A stretch of 64,000 nucleotides of DNA from Nemophila menziesii (Eukaryota > Streptophyta > Magnoliopsida > Boraginales > Hydrophyllaceae): assembly GCA_029959085.1 (NCBI GenBank), contig JARWIR010000051.1, positions 3,472,001 to 3,536,000 on the forward strand. Reading direction: 5' to 3'. Every line of letters starts with the position of its first letter. Positions within the stretch are counted from its first letter, which is position 1. The notes beneath the pieces were generated by a model, which was not told where the DNA came from, made no database searches, and saw only the letters and a list, made by a program, of their open reading frames with translations. The translations under genes were made by a program, and so were the position numbers. Of this stretch, positions 1 to 11,480 are shown in pieces.

Positions 1-753
1 AAGAATGAATTTTAAATTATACATATACAAGACAAGTGTGCGTCTATATAAAGAGAAGGGAAAGGAGTTTAATTGTTTAGTAAAATTAAAAAGAAAGAAA
101 ATTCTAGAGAAATGAATAGAGGTGAGGATCGATTGATTTTGGAAATGTAGGGTTTTACAAACAGACGAGAAGGGAGAAAGAAAGAGTAAACACGTCTTAT
201 GTAGAAACTAGAAAGTAAAGAGACTTTCGTTATTTTTAAATTTGAGGTAAAAAAAATTTATTTTTTGCATTGTCCTATGTTATTGTCGAAAAAATATTTG
301 TCGCGTAAAATCATTCTTCTTTTTCTTTTGCTCGTGTATAAAGTCATTCAAAATAAAGTTTATCTTGGCTAGTTTACGAATGGGAAAATGTCATTTTCTC
401 TCTGCAAATACAAAATAAATCTCGATAACTTTTATAAAATTGGATAGAATAATGATATATACTATCCATGACGTGGCGTAATTTAGTTGGAAATAATTAT
501 TAATTAAATAAAAAAAAAATAGAATGACGGTTTACTTTCCCTCAAATCACGTCATAGATGGTATATTGGATTGTATAGATTAAATATTATCTAACTTTTT
601 GATTTAAATAAGTCTTAGAAAGTTTAATTATTCTAGTAGTTTTATAGAATAATATCTAAAAAAATAATTATATATCCTATCTAATATATTATGGCGTGAT
701 TTGATTGTAAATAAATTAATATTTAATTAAGAAAAAAGGAGATTGATAATTTA
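1..753. other. AT-rich flanking DNA, no gene seen
   Basis: Very AT-rich sequence with frequent stops in all frames. I see no gene, RNA or clear repeat. Nothing beyond base composition can be supported. Confidence 0.6.
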
Positions 754-985
754 GTGCCCGTTTGGGATTGCTTTTTAAAATAATCACTTAAAGTGATTTT
801 AGATCCATAAAAGCATTTTAGAGCTTTAAAATCACTTTTAGGAAAAGCACTAGATTAGTGATTAATAAAATAATCACTTAAAGTGATTTTAGATGTTTAA
901 ATATTTTTTAATATTTTTTTACCAATAATTCAATTTTAATCGAAAAGCACTTTTAACTCAAAAATAATCAATCCCAAACGGACAC
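754..985. mobile_element. MITE with terminal inverted repeats and TTA duplication
   Basis: The left end GTGCCCGTTTGGGATTG (754-770) is matched in inverted orientation at 969-985, with one mismatch in 17. Both ends are flanked by TTA (751-753 and 986-988). Subterminal AATCACTTAAAGTGATTTT motifs repeat inside. About 232 bp, no coding capacity. TTA duplication and size fit a Tourist-like (PIF/Harbinger) MITE; the superfamily is inferred. Confidence 0.75.
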
Positions 986-1262
986 TTAGTTTAAATTAAA
1001 TTACTTTATATTAGTTGTGGTATAAATTTAGATGATATACATCATTTATCTCTATCCAAATTCTACATTAATTCTAATTTTCTTGTTTAATTTATATTAT
1101 TTCCATAAAATATCTAATTAGATTATTCCAATATGATAGCTTTTGATGAGTTCTTTACCCTTCACAAAAGGCCTATAAACTTAAAACTATCACTTATATT
1201 TGTCCAAATTTAACCAAAACTTATAATACCTTTATATATAAAAATTCAAGTATAAAGCTCAT

Positions 1263-1364
<102 letters not shown>

Positions 1365-1445
1365 ATGATATAATAAAGGTACCCCAAGTTAATGTAGATG
1401 CAAGTTTTTTTTAATACAAAAGAGGTCTGAATGGATCGAGGAAAA

Positions 1446-2970
1446 CTAATCTAGTACATCATTAAGCAAACATGGAATGTGGACCGATCTCAGTGTTTTC
1501 CAACTCATCCAATCGCGCGTAAGATAGCTCCATAAGCCACTCGGTGGATCGATGTGTGTAGAGAAAGACTCTTCCTGAGACATACTATTATGTGCTAGCC
1601 TATCCGCACATGAATTGGCTTCCCTATAGATGCCCTTTAAGGAGAATATCCTATTCCTCATAAGAACCACACAAATTTGATGAATCCATTGTGCCGTAGG
1701 GTCTCCGCCCTCATATGTACTTCGAATAACTTCTACAATATCCCACGAGTCAACTTCCAATTCTACCACATTCGCTCCAATTTCTTCCAATAATCTAAGA
1801 CCCTCACATGGAGAAATAATCTATGTGATGATGGCCAACTCTTGAACAATCCTCATTGAGAATCCACGAATATAATTACCTTTCGTGTCTCGGATAAAGC
1901 CTCCACCTCCACCAGCACGACCCCACTTATTGAAGCAACCGTCAGTGTTTAATTTTAGTCTCTGGTTTGGTTTACTCCACCCAATCAGATTAACATAATT
2001 CTTTATAAAAGGTGGTCTACCTGGCACATTCCCCCAGGCTTTCACATAACTATTTGCCAAAAAATAGGCTTTTTTTTAACTTTGATCCTTCCTTTGGGAA
2101 ATATGCTACCATTGAACACCACGTCATTTCGTGCCTTCCATATGACCTCAATCAAAGTACCTAAGAACACGTTCCAAAATATTCTGGAAAATAAGCTATT
2201 ATTCGTTAAGTTCTTACTTCACCAGTTACTAATTAAAAACTTGAACTAGATTTCTCCAGCTGTTGAATTACAGGCGCACCTGAACTCGGATCCTAAGTTA
2301 GATTCGAAGCACCTGATGTAAAGCCGAGAGAACTAAATATGCTGTCATTTTTGCGACTCCAAAAGTTTATATCTGTAGTACGTATTTTGTGTGCGTTTTC
2401 CCTATTGGATCAGCTGGCGAGCTAGACTAGGATAGTCCCTAAGACTTCTGCGCCCCTGAAATAGTAGGTGGAGTCAGGAATTTCACATCCTATATCACGT
2501 GAACTTCGATGATATACATCCGCTTTGATCGCTCCCCACACGCGTGATACCTTCACACAATATTTGAATAAATGGAAAGTTGTTTCCTCCCTTAGTTCGC
2601 AACAAGGACAAAGCTCGGCATGTCCATACATTTTTTATTAAGATTACTTCGCATTGCTAATCTTTTATGAATCTCTCTCCAAATAAATACTCGCGTTTTT
2701 AGGGCATTTCAACTTCCAAACTTTATCCCAGTTAATATATGTATGAACTTTTCTATTTTCAAAAGTCCACAACGCTGATTTCACATAATACACCCCATGA
2801 ATCTCATGAAGCCAAGAAAGCTTATCCTTGTTTTCATCATTGGTCTCCATCTTAACATCCGCGAATTCGAGTAATTTCAATGGTGGAAGGAAATCCACAG
2901 AGGAATCATTCAAGTACAAGCATGGAAACATAAGCGGAACTCGAGTAAGTTTTATTGATATACTAAACAA
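1446..2970 (-). pseudogene. Decayed L1-type LINE ORF2 3' end (zf-RVT and RNase H)
   Basis: Read on the minus strand, pieces of a LINE ORF2 C-terminus appear in the expected order but in shifting frames. 2665-2970 has WDKVWKLKCPKN, the start of the zf-RVT region. 2422-2631 has CPCC...HLFKYC, its Cys/His part. 1821-2060 has LKLNTDGCFNKWGRAGGGG, the start of a plant-LINE RNase H (RVT_3). 1446-1790 has the RNase H end, YREANSCADRLAHNS, followed by DPPSGLW. Endonuclease and reverse transcriptase are absent, so this is a truncated, frameshifted fossil. Compare the same order of modules in the LINE at 37053-56908. No function is expected. Confidence 0.8.
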
Positions 2971-3039
2971 AACGGGGTTTGATGTATATGATCAAATTCA
3001 CACAGAGTAATCATTCAAGTACAAGCACGGAAGCATAAA

Positions 3040-3330
3040 GCAGAATTTGCGCTTGATTCTGGGACACTTAGGATAGGGGAAGTTGTTTTGGTGGCTCATT
3101 TTTACTCAGCAGTTGATATTTTTGTTTATAGTGGTTGTCTTTACAGTATAAGTCACCTAGCAATTGTTTCACCCCCTTAGATAAAAATATTATGATGTTA
3201 TATAATGATATTTGTAATATTGTTAAGGATAGGAACGTTTACTTCTTCTTCACTCCTAGGAGTAAGAACAGGGGCGCTGACTAGATTTCCAAACACTGTC
3301 TTACGGGTAGCTTGTCGGGTAATTGGGCCC
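3040..3330 (+). pseudogene. Probable RNase H-like LINE fragment (plus strand)
   Basis: One frame around 3215-3285 reads ...VKDRNVYFFFTPRSKNRGAD, then a stop. This resembles the end of the plant LINE RNase H domain, where a strand is followed by a PR-x-N-x-x-AD signature. The sequence around it is broken by stops. The call rests on one short motif and is weak. Confidence 0.35.
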
Positions 3331-3637
3331 ACAAGATACCTTTCTAGTTAGCTAGATTGGTTTTGGAGGACTCCTTAACCACGGGCATAGGTTGACGTTT
3401 TGTAATGTTGGGTTTATCCCCTTTATAATATGTTTTCATTTGACTAAAACAAATTATTATTCTAACTATTTTTGTTTAGTAAAAAAAAAACTCTTTTTGT
3501 TTACGACTATTTACATAATAAGTTTTTCTTTCTCCAACAACTTACATTTAAATTCGAAATATAAAGATATTCCCTTTTTTACGGAAAAGACAGTGACTAC
3601 TTATGGTAATTTATTATTCCTATTCTGTTAAAATTTC

Positions 3638-3994
3638 CTAAAACACTTTTGATGACATGGCTCTGGTGGTGTTGAATGCATGTCTATCATCTTTTACAAA
3701 CTTATATGCATGATTGTTCAGTCTTCTAGAGATGTGTTTGAAGGAGATTGGGCCAAACTCTCCATCCATTTGGTCGATTCTTCTAATGTTTAAATGGATT
3801 CTCCAACTTTCCGCTGACACCTTCCTTATATCTTGAACTAATTCAAGGTTATCAGAGCATATGGTTTTCTCCTTATTTAGAAAATATTTGCACAAATTTT
3901 TTGCCTTCAAACTACTTGTGCTTCCCCTTTGATAAGGGGTGAGCAAATGAGAACCAAAAAAATCAAACTGAACCAAAAATCTAGGAAAAATCAA
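3638..3994 (-). pseudogene. Second RNase H-like (RVT_3) remnant
   Basis: The minus-strand frame contains ICSDNLELVQDI followed about 35 residues later by FKHISRRLNNHAYKFVKDDR. That spacing and the R-x-x-N-x-x-A signature match the second half of the RNase H-like domain in plant LINEs and related host RNase H-like genes. There is no recognisable first half, zinc finger or RT nearby, so it is a fragment. It could derive from a LINE or from an RNase H-like retrogene; I cannot separate these. Confidence 0.5.
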
Positions 3995-5646
3995 AGGTGC
4001 TCCATTGTTTCTTTTTATTCAGGCATCATGGGCAGGATCTATTATTAGTGCATTTTCCCTTCCTTAGGTTCTCACTTGTTGGTATGGCATTATTGCATGT
4101 TTTTCATATTTATATTCTAATTTTTGTCGGTATATTGGATTTTCACACCATGTCCAAAGATCTGTCTTTATTGATTCATTCCTTGCTACTAATTGTTGCT
4201 CTTTAATATAAAAAACTCTTCAATAAGTATATTGTAACCTGTTTTCGTGACATAATCTCTATTTTTTTGAAATGGCCAATCGAATTATCTTCAATCTCTT
4301 GTTGAAAAATGTTTATTTTTACAATTCCTGAAATAATTGGTTGTAGAAAAGTGTTATTTTTAAAACTTCTGAATCACATTCGTAAGTGTCTTCCTTCCAT
4401 AGCTTATTAATCGTTGTCAAATTACTTTCATTTTGACAGAAGATGAACTTTTTACTTGGAATGAATTTTGACATAGCCAAATCTATTTTTATACTCACAA
4501 CATAATTGCGAGCTTGTATTAATGGACTTCCTGCAAAAGCCTGTTAAGTATAGATGAAGGATCAGTTTTATATAAAAACTAAGTTAAAATTGTAATATTG
4601 GTCCCTATTAAATTTTGACATAGCCAAATTTATTTTATGCTCAAAATCATGCGAAATATAAATGTGTTATAAACAAACATTGACAAATTTCCTCTAATAA
4701 AAAGAATGATTTGAGATTTGACAAAATTCCCAAAATTCAATTTGTTCTTTATTTTTGCATTCTTGATATATTTTAGTTTCTTTTTAGTGGTTGTGAAGAA
4801 AAATAATAAATATGTATCATGAAATATGATATAATACCATATACTTGTGTGTACCTTTGATTTGAAAAACAATTTAAGTTTTATAAATTTTCTTAAAACT
4901 CAATTTTTCTAATGCATAATTATTTCGAATTAATATTATAGGTTCCACATTACTTACTTTTCCGAGTCTTAGGATTTTTCTTCTTATAACTCAATTTTTT
5001 TGGCTTTAGGAATTTCCTCAAAACTCAACTTTTCAAGTTTAAGAAATTTTCCCTTGACACAACTGTCTTTTTAAAAAAGAAAAAATCATTGTGTGTTTCA
5101 GTGTTTTGTATTTGAAATAATTAACGACTCATTTTTTATAATATTTTTATACAATTTCTTGATGTATCCATTTAAATTATTTTGTTGCCGTCATCGGGAA
5201 ACGAACTTAAGATCTCTCAGGAGGGTGAAAAAAACACCATGCCTTTTTCGTGATTATGTACAAAGCTGCAGAAGTTTATTGAACATTAACTCATGATAAA
5301 TTGATAGGCAAAAATTATATCGTGTTTGAGTGTCATTTGCGTTTAACTCAAAGACTTTATAATCCAAAACTTACTAATTATAGAGAGTAAGTATTAAAAG
5401 GATAATCTCATAACACAAACAAACTCATTCACAATCCTATTTAGGAATCATGAACTCAAAAAACATTAAATCCATTCTCATCCTCGTTTCTCTGACATAC
5501 CTCACATAAAACTAGTAAATAGAGTTGGCCAAGTCACCAAACCAAAAACAAGTACTCTTTAACATCTATAAATATTTCAACTTATAATTAAATTCCACAC
5601 ACAATTGACTTTAAAAAAAAAAAAATCCACACACAACATATAATTT
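3995..5646. other. Gene-poor AT-rich stretch upstream of the F-box gene's 3' end
   Basis: Only short frames, all with biased AT-rich composition and no recognisable domain. Around 3927-3990 there is a TIR-like start (AGGGGTGAGCAAA followed by a GAACCAAA-rich run) like those of diverged hAT-type elements, but I found no partner end. The 3' UTR and polyadenylation region of the gene ending at 5647 must lie near 5500-5646; I cannot fix its end. Confidence 0.5.
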
Positions 5647-7577
5647 TTAGCTATGTACTTTAAAGCACTTGAGCTTTGGAAACATATTAAGCAACTCCTC
5701 ACGCTTCCTTCTCTGTAAGTACAAAGTTAGTCAAAACAAAACAGTTTTTACATGGTTAAAAATTACTAATTTACCCCCTTTTTAATGTACTACTAACCTT
5801 TATCCCAATGCAACCATTTACGTCCAAGGTTGTCATAGTTTTTGAACAAGTTTTAGACAGCGCCTCAATACTCTTATCCGTTACCCCAACAATACCAAAT
5901 AAACTGTGTAATAAAATCACAAAATATATCATAAATTAGAGATGAAAACTCATGAAATTTTAATGTAATATTTCACCTCAAATATTCAAGATTTTTGCAA
6001 CCTTGAGAAATAGCCATGACTCCAATATCAGTAACTCTTACACACCTACAAATAAATAAAGTATAAAAATCGTCATATATTTTAATTAAATAAATCACTA
6101 GACACTATAAAATATATACATACCATGTTAAATTAAGAGATACCATCTCTTTGCACTTTGCTATACTAGAAACTCCATCATCAGATATATTCTGACAAAA
6201 CAATGCAAATCAGTAACTTTGACTCAATAAAACCCTAATTTTGTTATATAAAAATTATACCTGAGCACCACAAAGATCTAAGAATTTGAGGTGTGTTAAA
6301 AGTGAGAGCTTCATGTAAGTTTCATCTGAGAATCTATATAATAAAAAAAATTAGAAAATGAATTAGCTATAGTGTATAGCTAAAACTGAATTACATATAT
6401 ATACCCGGAAAGAGCGTAAAGATTTAAGCTTTGAAGTGAAGGGCATTTAAGTAATATCTGTTGTAAACCATCATCTGTTAACTTGACACATCTAGTGATG
6501 TCTAATGATTCAAGTTCTTTATAATTATTCGCGATTAATTCCAAAGATTCATCCGTGATATTCTGTAACATTCTAAGAAATTATTATATGATTAAATAAA
6601 ATAAATAATTAATCTCGTAACATACCCTACACCCACTTAAGTTTAAATCAGTCACAGCTTTACAATTTTCCACTAAAAATTTGATACCAATATCTGTAAC
6701 CCTGTAACAAAATAATGGGAATTATTAAATTATTTTAATTACACATATTAAAAATAGTGAATATTTTAGTACCTCACGTTCCAGTATAGAGAGAATCTTT
6801 TTAAATTGGGACACATACTTGTAATATATTCAATTCCTTTGTTAGAGATCTTTTGGCAGCCATTAAGATTTAAGAACTCGAGGTTTTTAAGTGAATCACT
6901 ACACTGTTTAGATTAAATTCAAGCAGATTTGTATTTATTTCATTGAGTTTATGTGTATGTTTATGAATTGAAATTTTACCTTTGTTTTAAGGATTTCAAG
7001 GTGTGTATCTTGTATATCTTGTGCAAATTCAAGGTTTATATGCTTCACATTCTGATACCTTGGCTGTGAACAAAATTATAAGTTTAAGACTTTAAGACAT
7101 AACCTTAAAGAAGGGAAGAATTTAAGGTAAAATCGCTCACCAATGAAAGAGCAGCAATAAGACGATCCCCTGCATTTTGCTTCCCATGGAAATCAAGAAC
7201 CTAAAAGAACACAATAAGATACAATCTTTACACATATTATACATTAATAGATATCTAATTAAGCACCTAATCCCAATTACTCAGAAATTATAAATATCCC
7301 AAAAACGTTAAAAAGGAAATTAAAAAATAATTAATTACCCAAAACTATACAATTACCCAGAAAATAAAAGAGTACTGACCAGCCAAAGAGAAGGGTGGGA
7401 GAGAAGGGTGTGATAAAGGCAAGGGCTGAGTAAGAAGAGAGAAATAAGGTCTTTTTGAGGCAGTTTAGTGCTGTAACTGCTTACTATCTTCATCACTTTT
7501 GGGACTGTTTCCTTGTTCCATACATCCTCATTTCGCACTGCTTCACCGTCAGCTTCAGCTTCTTCTCTCGATTCCAT
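5647..7577 (-). CDS. F-box / leucine-rich repeat (RNI-like) protein, 11 exons
   Basis: Exons on the minus strand: 7577-7380, 7200-7141, 7063-6980, 6903-6773, 6701-6626, 6562-6405, 6333-6261, 6191-6124, 6045-5977, 5903-5798, 5712-5647. All introns are GT-AG and phases join to one 1089-bp frame (362 residues plus stop). Residues about 10-60 form a degenerate F-box (ETVPKVMKIV, LPQKDLISLFLLSPCLY, SLWL). The rest is a run of cysteine-containing LRRs such as VTDLNLSGC, LDITRCVKLTDDGL, SLNLYALSGF, FLDLCGAQ and SLNLTWCVRVTD, ending in FKVHS. From memory it matches the Arabidopsis At3g58530-type RNI-like F-box protein along its whole length. Such proteins act as substrate receptors of SCF ubiquitin ligases, with the F-box binding SKP1; the substrate is unknown. 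No disabling change seen. Start chosen because it is in frame with the F-box and matches the family N-terminus. Confidence 0.93.
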
Positions 7578-7981
7578 TTTTCTTTTGCTGGTTCTTCCGC
7601 AAAACTAAAAGCTATCGAACAATTTACTTTTCTATTTCTTTCTCTCTTTTTTTAGTTGACTTAATTTTGACCAATTATAATTTTTAAAATTTAAAGGATT
7701 ATTGTTCGAGAAACACCTCAAGTTAGAATTAATTCCCTCTCACTCCAACCATCATTTTTTTTCCCATAAAAGACCACATATATTTTGCTTTTTCCTTTTT
7801 TTTCCCATAAAAAGAGTCGTTTGAGTTATGAGAAGTTTCCCATAACTCAAACTTTGAGTAATAAGAAGCTTCCCATTACCCGTTGTTCTTTAAAAAAGAC
7901 GGTGCCTTTTAAGGGTAAGAGTGTAAGGTGGCAGCTGTCTATTGGACATTAACCCAAATTTAAATTAGGTTTTGTTTTATA
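7578..7981. other. 5' flank of the F-box/LRR gene
   Basis: The presumed 5' UTR and promoter of the gene starting at 7577 lie here. The first 90 bases are rich in pyrimidine on the plus strand (purine-rich in the mRNA sense). A short inverted repeat, GAGTTATG...CATAACTC, lies near 7830-7856. I could not identify a TATA box with confidence. Confidence 0.4.
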
Positions 7982-8767
7982 GGGATGGCCATTCGGTTCG
8001 GTTTTTGAAAACCGAAACCGAAATTGAAGAGTTCGGTTTTAGGGATGCCGCTACCTAACCGAACGGTTTTTAACGGTTCGATTTTGTCGATTTTCGGTTG
8101 GTATATTGTTCGGTTTTGGTATGTATTTGATTCGATAATTGGATAGATTTCAAGGGCGTCTACTTAAAACGTTTTATTTTCTAACATATTCATATGTAAA
8201 GTGTTTGGGTTTTCATATTATTAACCAATGTAGGAACATTACATCCTTGGAACTGAAATATTATATTTTAAGTTGTAAACAACTAATTACAAAGAAATAT
8301 TTATATAATTTAATGTGTATATTTACCTTCAATAATTTTCAATAAACAAAAGATCTTTTAAGATTATTCACCAATGATTTATGTAAAGATATGTTGCACA
8401 TTATGATATTTTTAGAAACGGTAGAATGCCATATATGAGTATTTTTGTTTTTAAAATTTACTCCATTTTCTACCCCCTTATCATAACCTCTTTAAATTTA
8501 TAAATCAAATTTAAGAATGCCTTAAGTAAGGATAAATGAGTGATTATTCAAACTCAAAAAATTAGATATATAATTTAATTTTTGTATTTTTTTCTAATTC
8601 GCTTTTTCGGTTCGGTTTAGTATAGAAAACCCTTAATGAACCGAACATTTTTGGTTTTTAAAAACTTATACCGAATCGAACGGATTTGTCGGTTTTCGAT
8701 TTGTTCGGTTCGATTTGTTCGGTTTTTTGTGTTGGTTTGGTTTTTCGATTTTGTTTTGCTTAGCCCT
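7982..8767. mobile_element. Diverged element with CGGTT-rich inverted ends
   Basis: The left end, TAGGGATGGCCATTCGG followed by repeats of the CGGTTTTCGGTTCGG type (7982-8110), is mirrored by CGGTT/CGAACC-rich sequence at 8600-8767 ending TTAGCCCTA. The TAGGG[A/C]T start plus an ACCGAA-rich subterminal region is common among non-autonomous hAT-like elements of plants. I found no clean target duplication, so both the ends and the class are inferred. Confidence 0.5.
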
Positions 8768-9489
8768 ACAACCTATGGATATTCGAATCGAATAAATAAA
8801 GGGTGAATGCCCAATAAACCCCCACATCGATGTGTATTATCTCTTAAAAGATATTAAACAAATTAATCTAAATGGATATATCAAGAAATTGTACAGCGAA
8901 TAATATAAATAATGAATCATTAATTATGTTAAGTACACAATAATGAAATGATATGCATCAGAAAAGAAGTTTTAATAAAAAAGATAGTTTGAATTATGAG
9001 AAAATTCAGAAAAACTCATAAAAGAAAAAGTAATTAGATAAGTTACTTAAAATTGTAACAAATTGAGTATAAAAATAAACAATAAACAAGTAACAATAAG
9101 TTATATATCATACATAAAGTATAAAAATGTAATTTCATTCAATAATAAACAATAAAAAGGAAAAAATATGAAAAAAATAGAAAATGTATTAAAAAGAAAA
9201 GAAATAGAGAATCATAATAATAGTGTCGTTGCAGCAATGGTGATTAAGGAAGAATGACTTGTGAAATGGATGTTCAAATTGATGGCGAAGGTGCTTTTGA
9301 ATGAAAAAGACGACCTGAAATACGATGGTTGTTCAGATCGATGGCGAAGGTTTGAACAATTTAAATGGTGATTCTATGTGGTGGGGAAGAAAAAAGACCG
9401 ACGAGAGATGGCGATTGAACTTGGAGTTGGGTTGTTGGTGGAGTGGGTTCAGATCGAGAATAATAATAGGATAGGGAGGATATTTTTAA
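8768..9489. other. AT-rich spacer, no gene seen
   Basis: Mostly A-rich low-complexity sequence to about 9200. From 9230 to 9480 there is a more GC-rich stretch with GATGGCGAAGGT-type repeats, no convincing reading frame. It ends in the TATTTTTAA target duplication (9481-9489) of the next element. Confidence 0.5.
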
Positions 9490-11162
9490 GAGATTTTGAC
9501 TAGGGGATCTTGAACACACCCCCTTGCCCTTTCTCAACCCCATCTTTCTGCTCTTCTCGGTAAAGACATCAATTAGATTTTAACAACATAGGCTAAAATT
9601 TCATTTACATTTCTACCCCTTTTTGTTTTTTATTTTTCTATATATAATACTTTATTTCAGATTTTTTAAGAAACCTAATACTCTCACAATACACTCTCTC
9701 ACGTCAAACCCACCCTCTCATATTCTCTCTCTCTCTCTCTCTCTTATTCCACCGTGACTCCACCTCCACCATCCCACCTTGCTTTCATCTCCTCTCTCTC
9801 CAGTAGCAACAACGGTCCAACACAACATCAGCAAGGTTCGCCGTTCGAGATATGGTTCGAGATCTGGTCATACCAGCCTGTTTGAAGCTTCGTTTATCAG
9901 CTGCAAAAACAAAACCTGAACCGTATTCAAGTGGAGCTCCAGCGATGGTGGTGAGATGGTGGTGCGTCAGTTCTCACCGGTGATGGTGGTGAGTCAGTTC
10001 TCGCTAGCATTTGTAACCTTGTGCTGATGCTTCAAATACAGTGGAGCTCCGCGTCAGATCTCGAAGGCGTCTGGATCTACTCGTCGGAGTTGCGAATCTA
10101 CTCGCCTGAAGCCCGTTTTTAGTAAGCAACCAGTTCCATGGCCAGAGAACTGGAGCTTCGAGTAGCTGAGAAGACGACACGCGCTAAAGATTCGTGACCA
10201 GAGTTGTTCGAGCTTCCATATCTAGCCTAGTTAGCTTTGTTCTTAGCAATTTTAGCTCCATTTGGGATGGTCTGAGCTCCGTTCGAGGTCGCCGTCTTTG
10301 TTTGAGCTCTCCTGAAGATGAAGACAAGTTTGTTCAGCAAAGCCATGTAAGCACTGCACCAGGTTGATCTTCTTCTCGGTCGCACCAGCAAAGCTCAGGC
10401 GAGTATCAATCTTCTTCTTCGTCGCCAATCTCAGGCGAGCACTCCAGCAACCCCCTCCATCTTCCAAGCGAATCCAAACCCCCTCCAGGGTTTGAGATCG
10501 AGCATTGGTCTTAAGCCCATCTCCACTGAATCCAAGCCGCTGTGGATCACCAACAAGTCTGGAGAAGACCACCGGCAGCCACTCGCGAGGCAGTCTTCAC
10601 GGCCTTTTTTATTAAGATCTTGTCAAGCCAGGTCTAGATCTGGTCAAACCAGGTCTATTTATTTAGTTTTTTTGTAATTAGTTAGTTTTTTCTGATGTAA
10701 TAGGATTCTGTATTTTTTGAATACTTATCATTTCTATGGAATAATCATTGTTTTTATTGAGTACTCTACATTTTTAATGGATACTCTGTTTTTTTGAATA
10801 TTACTCACTCTTTTTATCCCAATACTCACTGTTTATTTATAGAGTACTCACAATATTTTATGAAGTACTCACTATTTTTTAATGGATACTCTACATTTTC
10901 CGAATATTACTCATTGTTTTAATTCCAATACTCATTGTTTTTTCCGATACTCTACATTCTTTTCCGGTGATCAAAGGTCGGCGGTCGGAGGTTAGAAGCC
11001 GGTGGTCGGAGGTAGGTGGGTAGTGGAGAGAGATGAATAGTGACATCACTCCTTTTGTCTTTTAGTATTTGGTCATATTTGAGGTTTCTTTAAAGAAGTA
11101 AGAATCCACCAGTTCCTATAGGCCAAAAAACTAGTGTCTAAGACCCTATATGTCAATCACCC
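9490..11162 (+). mobile_element. Mutator-like non-autonomous element, copy D1
   Basis: A 1673-bp element flanked by the perfect 9-bp duplication TATTTTTAA (9481-9489 and 11163-11171). Its left end GAGATTTTGACTAGGGGATC and inverted right end (GGGTGATTGACATATAGGGT, then CTTAGACAC) are degenerate TIRs. Terminal sequences are shared with copies at 17534-36676 and 59531-61925. After a CT-rich stretch comes a GC-richer interior (about 9780-10620) not shared with the other copies, then an AT-rich tract full of GAGTACTC / ATACTCA motifs (10700-10960). No transposase. A 9-bp duplication fits Mutator-like elements; the variable interior is what a Pack-MULE with captured host DNA would look like, but the source gene is not identified. 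Confidence 0.75.
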
Positions 11163-11171
11163 TATTTTTAA

Positions 11172-11480
11172 TGATTTGTGATATTTAAAACAATTTATAA
11201 AAAAATAGGGCTCAATTTATTTTTTTTAACTTATGTGTTAAATAATAGTTAAAATTAATTCAAATTAATTAAAGATATTTCATAATACAGAAAAATAGAT
11301 GAAATATGTTAGTAGGGTTAAAGTAAGGGGTAAAGGGGTATGTTTTAGAAAGTAATGAATAATCTATTAACGATTCATAGTACAGAAATTAAAGGGATAG
11401 GGTATTTAGACTTTAAATTAGTTAATTAATCAAATTATTATATTACTTTTCAAAATATTCAAAATAGATTTATTAATTTA
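11172..11480. other. AT-rich spacer between Mutator-like copies
   Basis: No reading frame or recognisable repeat. Ends at the putative TATTAATTTA duplication of the next element. Confidence 0.5.

Noticed and set aside
7830..7860. Short hairpin GAGTTATG...CATAACTC upstream of the F-box gene as a terminator or regulator
   Set aside because: Single short dyad in AT-rich DNA, no partner sites; expected by chance.
10252..10677. Frames of 61 to 106 codons inside D1
   Set aside because: Overlapping on both strands in a GC-richer stretch, no recognisable domain. May be captured exon sequence but no gene is supported.
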